The translations under genes and the position numbers were made by a program. The notes beneath the pieces are model-generated. The model was not told the origin of the DNA, ran no database searches, and saw nothing but the letters and a program-made list of their open reading frames with translations. From Echinometra lucunter (lineage: Eukaryota > Echinodermata > Echinoidea > Camarodonta > Echinometridae), in contig CM057171.1 of the NCBI GenBank assembly GCA_029962745.1, forward strand, positions 6,363,525 to 6,427,524: a stretch of 64,000 bases of DNA. Reading direction: 5' to 3'. Shown in pieces: positions 48,530-59,585 of this stretch (the stretch's first letter is position 1; the number at the start of each line of letters is the position of its first letter).

Positions 48530-49560
48530 CTCGAAGACTTTCTCCGGCAGACAGGTGCAATCTTCACGAGGTTGCTACCGCGACGAGAAAATTTTTAAAG
48601 ATATAACAATAATAAGCTGCGCTCTTTGCCAGCGTCCACCGCTGTAGATAAAGTAACGGATCTTGAAGCAACAGGTATATTCTCTCCCTCCTACTCGCGT
48701 CGGGGAGAGTTTCTCCTTTTCACAAGAACATCGCCAGAATCTATCGCCCATGTACGATGCCCCGTTGTAATACCCCGATCATCGAATTCACTCTTATGAC
48801 AATAGCCTCAATATAAAAAAAATCAAACTTCCAATCCTGAAAAAGCTCTCTGCCGGCCAGCGCAGCCCAGTTGTCAAACGTCATTTGAGTAAAAGTTAGG
48901 AGTACTTATCTTTTATTTACTACTCGTGGAGCTGCTAATTTGGTCGCCCCTCCCCTTTCTCGCGCTGCGAATCTCCCGCCAGTGGGACCCTTTGACTTGT
49001 CTTCTCGGCAGTCTCTTTTACTCTCAATGGATTTGACCGACATTCGGCATGAGTAATTACCCCTTGAGCGAACCAAGGAAAGAATCACGGACGATATATC
49101 CGAGCGTAGTTTACTTTATCGCGTGGGCACACGGGAAACAAGAGGAAAAAATCATATCCCTCGTAATATCAGCTAATGTCAGCCCCTGCCTAAACCGAAA
49201 CGCACCTTCCTTTTCTCTCTTTCCTTCTTCCCACATCAATTGTCCATTTGAAATGGAATTGCCCATTTCATATTATATGTCTGCCAAGAAATACAAGTCT
49301 TGGTGTGACTAATTAGCTCGAGGATAATCAAACCATTCATTACCGATGAACAAAGGGAGATGGATAGGGATACAGTATCTCGAGCCCGATGCAAGGTTCC
49401 CGCTCGCGCCACTCAAAGAGATATATCAAACTACTTTCATGGCTCACATCTTCTTTCGGAGTCGTGTAGTGCCAACGGGGAATGCTAATTACCTACGTCT
49501 ACATGGTCTACATTGTAATTTCCGATCATGGCCATAAGCGTTCAAAAGAACGTTCCCACT
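48530..49560 (-). promoter_or_regulatory. CpG-richer stretch upstream of the signal-peptide exon
   Basis: Base composition shifts away from the A+T-rich surroundings, with several CG-containing blocks (ACTCGCGTCGGGGAG near 48694, TTCTCGCGCTGCGAATCTCC near 48958, CCCGCTCGCGCC near 49398). No TATA box is clear. A 5' untranslated region and promoter for the minus-strand exon is the simplest reading, but the open frames on both strands are not excluded as exons. Confidence 0.33.
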
Positions 49561-49779
49561 GCCACGACTTACAACAGTCGAAGGTGAAGATTCAGAAGAG
49601 TTTTACGACAAATCATAACCCTCCGATATGGGTGATGCTAAAGAATAGTTGCAGTCTTTAATACTTTACCATCTTGTTAATAGGGGCTGCGAAGTGTTTT
49701 GAAACTTGCAGTTCAGGGGAGATGACGCTTGCTACATTATGAACTATTCTGCTTCCCTCTTTTTTTTTTGTAACGAGCG

Positions 49780-50200
49780 AAACGAGGGAGCAAAATAGCT
49801 ACTCTTTATTTATGGGAGAATTGTTATTTCTAAATCAAAAGACACAGTTCATGACTGTATACAGACCTATCAGATAATTATGTAAATGATGCATGGTCAC
49901 CTCGCTGCAAAATATGACACCCCTTTGGCACATCACTTGCCGACTTTGCCGTCCGGAACCAACTTGTATCTAAATACTATAGGAGCGAGAAAAGAGAACA
50001 GGGAAAAAGATGCACTCTATTTTCAGGTTGGAAGTGTTAATTTATCTCCGAAATAAACTATATCTAGATCATATATTTGGTCACCTCTTTCCCAAATGAC
50101 TATTTAGACGTCTCGCTTGCCCAATTTGTTTGCTGTCAGTTTTTCTTCTATTTATTATATGCGAGAAAGGAAATCCAGAGAAAGGAAATCCATCTAATTT
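49780..50200 (-). repeat. Inverted, diverged relatives of the 190-base satellite
   Basis: ATATATTTGGTCACCTCTTT (50070) and CGCTTGCCCAATTTGTTTGC (50115) are reverse complements of the satellite blocks that read GAGGTGACCAAATAT and GCAAACGAATT...GCAAGC at 55-56 kb. AACGAGCGAAACGAGGGAGC lies at 49771. Two partial units can be recognised. Confidence 0.5.
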
Positions 50201-50304
50201 AGGTCAACATGCCACTCAATATTCCTTGCAGTCATAATACCAATATTCTGTGAGTGTAGAATATAACATTAGAGACATAAGGTGTAAACCAAATTATTGT
50301 CATA

Positions 50305-50642
50305 CACAGTAAGAAAAAAGGGTTCAATTGTGCACCCTTCAAATGCAACACTGGTAGCTCCTTTATGGGTATAACTTTGCACCCTGAAGCATTTTCCACC
50401 TTTAGCATGTTTAGTGGTGCAGTGAGCTACAATCTGCTTCCTTATGGGTGCAGATTTGTACCCTTTAGGGAAGGTGCAAATTTGCAAGCCTTTTGATCAC
50501 AAAAATATCTGCACCCTTAAAGGTAGAATGCTGCACCTTTAAGGGTGCAGACCTTTTTTTTTATAAGGTGCAAGACTGCACTTAAAAAAGGTGCTGCCAG
50601 TGTTGCTTATACGGTGAAAAATTGAACATTTTTCTTAGTGTG
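50305..50642 (-). mobile_element. TA-flanked foldback MITE, copy 2
   Basis: 338 bases flanked by TA (50303-50304 and 50643-50644). Termini CACAGTAAGAAAAAAGGG and CTTAGTGTG with CAATTTTTCACC/GGGTTCAATTGTGCACCC inverted blocks. Its reverse complement aligns colinearly with 36102-36456, including CTTCCCTAAAGGGTACAA and CCCATAAAGGAGCT. Two independent insertions of the same family with TA target sites. Confidence 0.8.
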
Positions 50643-50719
50643 TAAGAAGTAATAATCATTGACATGACCATGATATAACCGGTTACGATATTTAAGATGT
50701 GAGCACACGAAGCGACTGA

Positions 50720-50890
50720 GCGTTCCTGTTTTTACTTTTCTCTTTTTCTACTCCTTTCCTTATCTTTCCTTCTTTTCTTTTTCTTTCCTTTTTCTTTCCT
50801 TCCTTTTTCTTTTCTTTTTTTCTTTCCTCTCTCTTCCCTTTTTAAAAAAACATTTACCCTCTCTTCTTTCCTCTTTCTTCTTTCATAAGT
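50720..50890 (+). repeat. Polypyrimidine (CTTT-rich) tract
   Basis: Nearly pure C/T on the plus strand with recurring TTTCCTT. Confidence 0.9.
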
Positions 50891-51125
50891 TCATATCTTT
50901 TGCCGTCAGAGCTAAAGGTGGAGCCTTTTCGGAAGGTAATTGTTGGGGGGGGGGGGTCACGTCCTTTTCATATACACGAGGTGAAATTCGAAGATTTTTA
51001 ATAGATTAATTTCACCTTAATTTCATAAAACTCTCTGTCAACACGAGAATATCAAATATTGACCGATTCTTCACAAATTTTATTCAACTGCGATAGATCT
51101 ATAGGTGGATGTACTAGTATATATC

Positions 51126-51130
<5 letters not shown>

Positions 51131-51175
<45 letters not shown>
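51131..51175. repeat. (TA)n microsatellite
   Basis: About 22 TA units. Confidence 0.95.
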
Positions 51176-51178
<3 letters not shown>

Positions 51179-51379
51179 CAAAAGGGCGTTCCCTTTTTAT
51201 TGACCTCGAAAAGAAGATTATTTATTTAATTCATTATCCAGAAGGTTGCAACCATTTCCCAGTATCTTATCTCATGTTGTGTGTATTATGTGCATATTTC
51301 ATAATACCCATGACTGTTTTGGCTACATAGTTTCAGTACTCTTTTAATTCAGTATCCTCCCTAATATGTTTGCTCCTTT

Positions 51380-51530
51380 GTCCATCCTTTTTTTTTTCTT
51401 CTCATTCTTACTTTCTTGCTTCTTTCTTCTTTTCCTTCTCCCTTTTTTATTCCTCATTTTATCTTCTTCTATTTCTTCTTTGGCATCTTCTTTTCTTATT
51501 CCTCTTCTCCTATTTCCTTTTTCCCTCCTC
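51380..51530 (+). repeat. CT-rich tract
   Basis: Low-complexity C/T-rich sequence that gives a spurious leucine/serine frame on the plus strand and a lysine/arginine frame on the minus strand. Confidence 0.85.
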
Positions 51531-52079
51531 ACCTTAGTAATATCTAGTTTTAATGTTGATTATGCGTTTCACTGAAATATGTTATATTCTATTTTATCTT
51601 CGTTATGCATCAATCCAACTTGGAGTTGCAATAAGAGAATTACAACTGTTCATATTTTGAGGCCACATCACGCTTATCAAAATTTGGCAGTGATAACAAA
51701 ACTTTCATCAAATAATTACTGGCCCTTTGGGCAATAACCCGTCTTATGAAGCGGGTTACTTTGAATTACTAGAGTGTGGTGTTATATAGTTCATATGATT
51801 CCACCTTACATAATAAAAGAAATTATGCTAAAATCCTCATTTCCATCTTTCTGTCTGTCAGTCTAATAAGTATGACCTAGCACTGTCCAATTGGTGTGGT
51901 CACTTCATCTATTAACATGATTAAGCGACTTGGCTTTCTGCAGTTGAAACCGAAAAAAAAACCCAGCCTAAGTGCAATTATTAGGCGAAGCACATCTTTG
52001 TAAAAGCGGAAGGAGTCAAATAATGGATTGTCTTTTCATTTTCTTTCTTTACTGTTCTCTTCCCCTCCCTCTTCCCGGT

Positions 52080-52080
52080 C

Positions 52081-52118
<38 letters not shown>
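52080..52118 (+). repeat. (CT)n microsatellite
   Basis: CT run followed by a C run at 52130-52138; another C run lies at 52236-52249. Confidence 0.95.
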
Positions 52119-52121
<3 letters not shown>

Positions 52122-52379
52122 GCTCAGTCCCCCCCCCCGTCCCTCTCTGCAAGGACAAATAATATAGGGCATCATACGTCTTCAGACATTTACTTCCTAA
52201 ACAGTTGCCTTTCGAAAACTTACAAGTGTCTGCGCCCCCCCCCCCCCCACCTTTTCAATTTCTCTTAACGGATCAATTTTTTGCTGCGGTGGGTAGAATA
52301 AATCGTTGATATCTTGGGAGAAAATTGTTTTGGTCGTCGGCTTTATAGATAAGATTCTACTTGTGTTGAAAGTGTTCAC

Positions 52380-53030
52380 ATTAAGAAGTATCCATTATAG
52401 TTTACAAAAGCGAAAAGTCAGACAGTCAGACGGGAAATCTCGAATCTATCTGCATTATGATCCTTTCAGCTTTTAGGCTTATTCAAGGGAGACGATTATC
52501 TTTTTTTTTCAAGAAAAACATAAAGGAAAAAATAAGAAGGAAAAAAAAGGTCGTCTACAGGGCGTATAAAAAAAGCCGTTAAACTTTTGAAAAATCTGTC
52601 AAAATTACATTTCAAAATATTTTAGAAGATTTTTTCATGTCGACAGATGCTAAATAGTCTCATCTATCCAGTGCTACTAACAAAACAAATTTTCTTTCAC
52701 GCTTGGACGAGCACTGACTGGTTTTATCAAGCATGTCAAGAGTGTGAAAAAATGACTTGCGCCAAACTTAGAGAAGAGAGAAAATTAAACCATCAGTGCG
52801 AATAGGTACTCCCATTCAAATTGCTCTTAGCCATAAATTTATGATTATGTTATTATAGAATGATAGCCTAGGATGTTTGTGAAAATTTTCTATCATCAAA
52901 TTTTAATGATTTCATTGTTTTGCGCATGGGTAATAATTAGTAATGTGTAATTACTACAAGATATTTTTAAACACAGTATTCACAATACACAGACACGCTG
53001 AAACCACGTGCCAGTCATTCATTCAGGAAG
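52380..53030. other. No gene seen
   Basis: A+T-rich sequence with no credible exon. Confidence 0.5.
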
Positions 53031-53035
53031 AACCA

Positions 53036-53225
53036 AACTGATTAATCTTAATCTTCAAATCATTCTAATCAATCAAGCAAGCAAGAAAGCAACCGACCAA
53101 CCAACCAACCAATTCATCAATACATCAACCGATAGATCGATTAACTGGTTGACTGACTGACTGGCTGAATGGTTGAATGACTGACTGATGCATTGATGGA
53201 TTCATTGATTGATCTATGTGCTGAT
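53036..53225. repeat. Palindromic degenerate tetranucleotide repeat
   Basis: The left half is AATC/AAGC/AACC-like units (CCAACCAACCAACCAATTCA). After a centre near GATAGATCGATT the right half is the complementary GGTT/GACT/GATT-like series (GGTTGACTGACTGACTGGCT, then GATTGATTGATC). The two halves can pair imperfectly over most of their length. Confidence 0.7.
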
Positions 53226-53404
53226 GTTCTGATGTATTTAAGATCATCAAAAGTATGATATAAAATTTACACAAAATTCCTGGACTATCATAATCATTTA
53301 TGGCAAAGAGCAATTTTTTGAAAGGGAATACTTATTCGCACTGCTAGTTTAATTTACCTTCTTCTTTCAATAAGGCACAAGTGATTTTTCACAATCCTTG
53401 GTTT

Positions 53405-53560
53405 GGTGGGGGGGGGGGGAGGGGGTGTGGGGTGGGGTTGTTGTTTGTGGTTGTTTTTTGTAACATTCTTTGGGATGACAGGGTGTTGGGGTGATAGGTT
53501 CTTCTGGGTGATTCTGTTATAGTTTATGGCCTTTTTTTCTGGGGGGGGGGGGGGGGGTTC
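53405..53560 (+). repeat. G-rich tract
   Basis: Clustered G runs (53408-53436 and 53540-53558) with TTGTTTGTGG between. Quadruplex formation on the plus strand is possible. Confidence 0.7.
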
Positions 53561-54186
53561 TCTGTTCTCTCCTTTCATGGAAGTTGATTTGTTTTCCCTT
53601 GGTCTCATTCTTCTTCTATTGTTATATGTTACCGGTATTTTATTAGTTGTAATTCTTAGTTGTAATTCATTTTTGTAATTTTAACTTGACATGTGCATGT
53701 ATGTATACTTTTAATTTGTACACAAGACATATGTCGGTCTTCGGACCGTTTGTTCTTGTTTTTGATAGTTTTAACTGAATAAAATCCGATATGTATAATA
53801 TTATTGAAATATTTAGTAGTCTGATTACAGACTACTTTTCTTTTTTCTGCCAGGTGGACGCATACCTTCAAAATTTTGTATATATTTTTGTTATTGTTTT
53901 ATAAATTTAAAATATTGTTGAAATTTTCCTCAATGTGTAAATAATCCAATCCTGACAAAACAGTCAGTGCTGAGTGCTCACCCAAACAAAAAATTATTTT
54001 GTACGTGCAACTTGATAGAAGAGATTATATCCGTCATGATAAGAATCTCTGCAATTGATTGGTCCAGTGCGCATCATGTGATAAATTACAATTCCCACCA
54101 GCATCATGCAAATGAACAAATTTGCCATGGACGGTAACATCTGAAGTCACAGGCCGTTAATATTTCGTCGGGACCTACTATTTACG

Positions 54187-54845
54187 GCATAGGCGGATGC
54201 AGGGGGCCGAAGCGAAGAAAGAGAAAAAAGAATAAAGAAAAGAAGAAAGAAAGAAAGAAAAGAAGAAAAAAGTAAAAAGATGAAGAAGAAGAAGAAGAAG
54301 AAGAAGAAGAAGAAGAAGAAGAAGAAGAAGGAGAAGGAGAAGAAGAAGAAAGAAAGAAAATGAAAGGGCTATGGCAAAATTTCCGCTTGCGCTCCACGCT
54401 CGCATGCTTTCATCTTGAGAGTTATACGAAAGAATTACAAAGAAGTATGATTCATTTTATGGGGATTTTTCCGCTCACGCTTTGCGCTCGCATAGAGGGG
54501 GAAGTTGATAAGTTTATCAGTTTTAGAATGAGTTCAGAATAAATGAGAGGCAAAATTGTTCTGTCTTCAGATTATTGTAAACCAAAATTTCGGCTCGGGC
54601 TTCGCGCTCGCAATTGTCACTTCCTCAAAAAGGTCTACTATTTCCAAAGTTGAACCATAGTAAAAATCCTCGGTACAAGACTGACGGAGACTTACACCCA
54701 AAATGTAAAACTGGGGTAGAGGTACTATTCCCAATCGAAAAATTCACGATTGCTGTCGACAAAAAAGAGAGAGAAAGAAAGAAAGGAGAGGCAATAGGAT
54801 GAAGGGGGGAAAAAAAGAAAAGGAGGAGTAAGGTGCCCATATTCG
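54187..54845. repeat. Repeat with (GAA)n and several short GC-box-like blocks
   Basis: Begins near GCATAGGCGGATGCAGGGGG (54187), then a (GAA)n tract (54281-54356). Three related blocks follow: CTTGCGCTCCACGCTCGCAT (54389), CGCTTTGCGCTCGCATAG (54478) and GGCTTCGCGCTCGCAATTG (54599), each downstream of a TTTCCGCTC- or TTTCGGCTC-like stretch. Spacing is about 90-120 bases. The GGCGGATGCAG start resembles the inverted GGATCCGCC at 56898. Confidence 0.5.
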
Positions 54846-54849
54846 GCTT

Positions 54850-56450
54850 ATTTACTTGTTTATTTTGACGACGAAATAACACCGGTACCACAAAAGAGAG
54901 TGTATATTTTTTCTCGCTCGCTGCGCTAGCTCGTAAGTTCGGAAAGCAAATACATTCGGCAGGTGAGATGAACAAATATATAATCTAGATACTTTTAGGC
55001 AAATCATGTATTTGGATGAAGAATTATCACTTCTACCACAAAAAGGTATATAAATTTTTCCCCGCTCGCTTGTATAATACAAGATGGTCTTTGAAAGCAA
55101 ATAAATCAGGTAGGAGAGGTGACCACATATTTCAAAATAGATATCTTAAAGGCCCATCGTGTATTTTGATGAGGAACTTTCACTTCTGCCATGAAAGGGA
55201 GTACATAATTATGTATTTTCCTCGCTCGCTATGCTCGTTCGTACAATACTCAGGTACAAGATGGATTTGGGAAAGCAAACGAATTCGGCAAGCGAGGTGA
55301 CCAAATGTACCTCCACACATATAAAAAATGGTTAATTATCTCATAATTAATACCATCGTGTATTTGGATGAAAAATTAAGACTTCTACCATGAAAAATAG
55401 TATACAGATTTTTTCCTCGCTCGCTGCGCTCGCTTGGATTAAATTTAACTCGTGATTAATACCATCGTGTATTTGGATGAAGAATTATCACTTCTACCAT
55501 GAAAAATAGTAGATAAATTTTTTCCTCGCTCGCTGCGCTCGCTCCGATTAAATTTAAATACAAGATGGCATGGAAAAGCTAACGAATGCGGCAAGCGAGG
55601 TGACCAAATATACCTTTATACATATGAAAAAGTCAGATATCTCATGACTAATACCATCGTGTATTGGGATGAATAATTATCACTTATGCCATGAAAAATA
55701 GTAAACAGATTTTGTCCTCGCTCGCTGCGCTCGCTCGGATTAAATTTAAGTACAAGATGGCATGGAAAAGCTAACGAATGCGGCAAGCGAGATGACCAAA
55801 TATACTTGTATACATATGAAAAATGTCAGATATCTCATGATTAATACCATCATGCTTTGGGATGAAGAATTATCACTGCTACCATAAAAAATGTATATAG
55901 ATTTTTCCTCGCTTCGACTAAATTCTAATACAAGATGGTTTGGAACAGCAAACGAATTCAGCAAGCTAGGTGACCAAAATATGTTTATGTATAAGTAAGA
56001 TATCTCATAGTTAATTCTTCAGTGTATTTGGATGAAGAATTATCACTCTACTATGGGAAGGGCATATTTTTTTCCTCGCTTGCTGCGCTCGCTCGTATAA
56101 TATCGAGATTTAGGATGGTCTATGAAAACGTATCAGGCGAAAGAGGTGACCAAATAGGCCTATACTATCTTTAAGCCCATCATGCAGTTTGATGAGGAAC
56201 TATCACTTCTACGAAATGCGGGCAAGCCTGAATCCGATGACCGGGGTAATAATATTTCTGTAAAGCGCTTAGAGACTCTCTTGGAGATGTATTAGGCGCT
56301 ATATAAATCCAGAATATTATTAGAATATTATTACGAAAGAGAGTGTATATTTTCATCGCTCGCTACGCTCGCTCGTATTATATTTAGACACAGGGTGTTT
56401 CCGGAAAGCAAACACATTCGGCAAGTGAGGTGAACAGTTATATCATTTAG
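54850..56450 (+). repeat. Satellite array, unit about 190 bases
   Basis: About nine head-to-tail units marked by CCTCGCTCGCTGCGCTCGCT or a variant. Blocks start near 54911, 55060, 55217, 55410, 55522, 55712, 55903, 56070 and 56356; complete neighbours are 190-193 bases apart. Shared order within a unit: GCTCGCTC, then TACAAGATGG, AAAGC(T/A)AACGAAT(G/T)CGGCAAGCGAGGTGACC split by variation, TATCTCAT, ACCATCGTGTATTTGGATGA, ATTATCACTTCTACCATGAA. One unit (55410) is deleted in the middle and one (56070) is interrupted by an insertion. Inverted relatives occur at 49.8 and 60.1-61.5 kb. Confidence 0.85.
56217..56331 (+). mobile_element. SINE-like element with L2-type tail inserted in the satellite
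   Basis: 115 bases flanked by a 7-base direct repeat TACGAAA (56210-56216 and 56332-56338). The tail GTAAAGCGCTTAGAGAC, then GGCGCTATATAAATCC, then ATTATT repeats, is the 3' end style shared by L2-type LINEs and their SINEs. The flanks rejoin into an ordinary satellite unit when the insert is removed. Confidence 0.7.
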
Positions 56451-56539
56451 AAGAAAAATGTGATGGCACACAATGCCTCGTGGGCTTTATAGGGTTGAAT
56501 TTATCGGCATTACTTGTCGATAATCACTGGCATTGTTTG

Positions 56540-56910
56540 TTGGCAATCTGGCCTCTACACCCCTCCCCCCCCCCCCCCCCCCCCCCCATTTGAAAAACGT
56601 CTAGAGACGCTCCTGACGATTTTCTTTATTTGGAATCTCAAAATTTTTCAGCTCGCGCTTAGCGCTCGCATTATCCGTCATTTCCTTTTTTACTCAGGAA
56701 AAAGAGTTTTATAATAATATTCCTCAATTAAAGATAACTATTTCAAGATATATAGGTGCATCTACTTCCGTGTTGGGGGGGGGGCAAAATATATTTTCAT
56801 TTATTACGCCACTGAGTGCAGCCTTAAACCATACGTTTCTAATCGGTTAGAGCGGTTTTTAAAAATTTCGCCCCCCCCCCCCTATTGGAAAATGCTGGAT
56901 CCGCCCCTGT
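56540..56910. repeat. C/G-run repeat with hAT-like terminus
   Basis: C run at 56562-56587, G run at 56776-56784, C run at 56871-56882, and then the end TTGGAAAATGCTGGATCCGC then CCCTG. In reverse complement this starts CAGGGGCGGATCCAG, a hAT-like terminus. I found no clean target duplication, so boundaries are open. Confidence 0.45.
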
Positions 56911-57219
56911 ACGGATACTATATACGGCGTATGACATCACACAAAATGTGCGTTCTTGATTGTGACGACATTAATTTGCGCGTGTCTATTGTTTTAGGTG
57001 TCAAAGCGTGATGATGCATCATTTTTTTAAATTAATAGATCAGCGCGCAGTGCAAACACTGCAGCAGCGCTAATGTTATCTAGAATACTAGTATTTATAC
57101 CCCTTCTATGAATATTAATGAGTATTCTAAATATATGATTGGTCAATTGGTGCTCACGTGATAAAAGATAATTTCACTAGGAAAAACCAATTCTGCCAGA
57201 GCTCCGAATATCTTTCACT

Positions 57220-57480
57220 ATTTTTTTTCCTGGGCAGAACTGCGCATGCTCTATTTACTATTTTGTTCCCACGCAGTACTGCGCATGCTCACAGTTCAGT
57301 GACAAACTTTGTTTCGAACGCGCAGACTTGTACTTGCGAGCACAGTCGGGTCCTTATACGGACTGCTCATTACCTTGACGCCTGCAGTATCGGCGCAAGT
57401 CCCCGGTACTTTGGCCCCGCGCTCTAGCGCCCGATCCGGATCAGCTGGTTCGGATCGGATATGTAAACAAACATGTCACC
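57220..57480 (+). promoter_or_regulatory. Promoter-like patch with two NRF-1-type sites
   Basis: ACTGCGCATGCTC at 57239-57251 and again at 57279-57291 match the NRF-1 type consensus (GCGCATGC core). They are followed by a CpG-rich stretch (GAACGCGCAGAC, GGCCCCGCGCTCTAGCGCCC, CCGGATC). This patch stands out against A+T-rich repeats. No exon with a convincing frame follows; GAAACATCAG|GTTAGT at about 57680 is a possible donor. A promoter is inferred. Confidence 0.4.
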
Positions 57481-57811
57481 TCCTTTAATAAACCTTACCT
57501 AGTTGGGCCTTTTCTTCGAAGATTTCATAGGAACTGTGAACATATTTGTCGTGTGTGGGCATGATCTATATTTTCTTAGAATGCAGCAAAAAGTTGTAGG
57601 CTTTCAATGTTCACTATGCATGATTTCGTCCATTGAGGATCTTCGATCAAATAGCTAACGTTAACGTAACGTTAGTGTGGAAACATCAGGTTAGTCAAAC
57701 ATGTCAAATTTTGTCGTAAGTTGTGTTGTTTTTTTATTGATTAGTTGTAAAGATAAATATAAAACAAATATAACATGCATTTAGTTCGAAAGTATAGTTG
57801 AAATTATATAT

Positions 57812-57890
57812 CTGAGGAGGGATTGGCAATTTCCGAGGGGCGAAGCCCCGAGGAAAAAATAGCAACATGCCAGTCCCTCCTCAGATAAAT
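57812..57890. repeat. Hairpin around GGGGCGAAGCCCC
   Basis: GAGGAGGGATTGGCA (57812) pairs with TGCCAGTCCCTCCTC (57869), and CCGAGGGGC pairs with GCCCCGAGG inside it. Two nested stems separated by short unpaired segments. Confidence 0.7.
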
Positions 57891-58017
57891 AATTCCCCTA
57901 TACTTTTTCACACCTCGGTATATTTGTATACTATAGATGTAGAATCTCTGATTTTAAGAGTGCAGATTCTGCCCTTTATTACTAAAGATGACGGATATAA
58001 ACCAAGTATATATACGA

Positions 58018-58129
58018 CCGTGAGAGGGTCTGGTTAAACTATGGTGCCCTCAGTAACGCGAGTGCGACCAAAATAGTCGTATTCGCGTTACTTCGGGTAC
58101 CATAGTTTCCAACCAGACGCTCTCATGGC
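58018..58129. repeat. Long near-perfect hairpin
   Basis: Left arm CCGTGAGAGGGTCTGGTT... to GAGTGCGAC and right arm GTCGTATTCGCG... to AACCAGACGCTCTCATGG pair over about 50 bases with few mismatches and a loop of about seven bases. Weaker pairing extends outwards into TATATA-rich flanks. It could be a foldback element core or a small-RNA precursor; no evidence distinguishes these. Confidence 0.7.
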
Positions 58130-58734
58130 CATACATATTTGTATACTATTTGTATACTAATTTTTTTAATTTCCTTTTTATGCACTGTCGAAATCAATGA
58201 TATAATGTCGATGTAGGTATATATATCAGGATCAATTATAGAAGTCCCGTATTTTACGGGAAAAATCAAGTCATTGAGCCATTTGTACCGCGTCCCGTAC
58301 GACCCTCCCGAGTATGCCGTTTTGTCACGTATTTGAAACTTATCGTTGAAACAAGGAAATATTTAGCCAAAAATAGATTCGTAATGTTCTACATGTATAT
58401 GCATGCGGAAGGATAAAGGTTTCAAAAAATATGCTCGTTCGCTTCACTCTCTCTTCACACTAAGTTTTCAAAGCAGAAATTTCATTACCCGGGCAAACAT
58501 TAAACCCCGCTAGCTAATTTGGCCTTTACTAGGAGCAATAGATGAGCTGACATACTGGACTTCAATGTTTATGCAGTTCTTCTACCCTTTCGATCAGGAA
58601 TCACTCTAATTCTAGCAGCAGATGCCCAGATACCATAAAGAATATCATAAGCAGGGGTGTCGCTAGAGAGGGGTGTAGGGGTGTGACACGACTTGAAATC
58701 TTATGCTCCGATGAATGGCTTGACGGGTCAAGCC

Positions 58735-58960
58735 CGCTAGTTATAAAGACCGCTAATCATAATGACCGCTATTCATAAGGACCGCTAGTCATAACGTGTA
58801 AGTTCCTATACCCGAAGGTCCGCTAGTCATAAAAAGGAAAGGGGGTCACTATTCATAAAGTCATAAGGACCATTATTCATAAGGTCCGTTATTCATAATG
58901 TGAGATGAGGGTCCCTATTCATAATTCACCATGAAGGTCATTAATCATAAGGACTGTGGT
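58735..58960 (+). repeat. Degenerate 16-base tandem array, left
   Basis: Three perfect-register units (GACCGCTAATCATAAT, GACCGCTATTCATAAG, GACCGCTAGTCATAAC) are followed by looser copies spaced by AG-rich fillers such as GAAAGGGG and GTGAGATGAGG. Confidence 0.85.
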
Positions 58961-59334
58961 CGTTGGTAAGACTTTTGATTAATTTTTTGACGTCATTTTG
59001 AAGTCAAAGTGGTACTCAGTTGAAACTGGGTCACAGCTGAGGGGTCAAAACTACCCTGAAATCTTACCACATTTGGGGGTTTCCTTGGCAACACGACTTT
59101 AAAAAAAAATTTAGGCAGATGATTTTCTGCTAATGAAATCATGGTCTTTTGAATGAACTAACATTGTTTCAGCATTGGGTACCCCCTTTAAGGAAGCCGA
59201 TTTCTCCTCCCTTCACTGAATTTAGCATCTCGCTGTTTGATGCTAGCGTGGACGCAGTAGACCCCCCTTTTTAAATCTCACATCTATACATGCATAACTA
59301 GGTGCATGGGCGTCATTCTGTTTTCTATTTTTCA

Positions 59335-59585
59335 TTCGGGGGGGGGGGGGGTAGGGACATAGTCCAAAAAATTGCTGACAAGCAAAAGGAAAAATTTAGG
59401 TGTGTCTCTCTATTTCTTAAGGGGGGATAAGGGCGGCGGAGAGTCGTTGAAAGTGAGGGAGTACTGACCAGTGGAAAGGAGTATTTTTTAGAAAAAAAAA
59501 GAACTAACAGAGGATAGATGATGTTTGAAGGTTTGCATGGTGGTACGGGTATTCGTAGAAAGGGTTTACGGTTCACCATGTGGTA
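59335..59585. other. G-run and purine-rich stretch, no gene
   Basis: G run at 59338-59352 followed by purine-rich DNA; reading frames here are low complexity. Confidence 0.5.

Noticed and set aside
54178..54405. Leucine/serine-rich minus-strand frames
   Set aside because: Translation of the (GAA)n tract.
54625..54975. 116-codon minus-strand open frame
   Set aside because: Lies in purine-rich low-complexity DNA running into the satellite array; no protein-like conservation between satellite units.
54187..56910. A single hAT-like element spanning the satellite from GGCGGATGCAG to GGATCCGCC
   Set aside because: Termini are only partly alike and no matching 8-base target duplication flanks them.
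58735..58960. CRISPR-like appearance (short repeats with variable spacers)
   Set aside because: Units are degenerate, spacers are irregular and sometimes absent, and the DNA is clearly eukaryotic with no cas genes.
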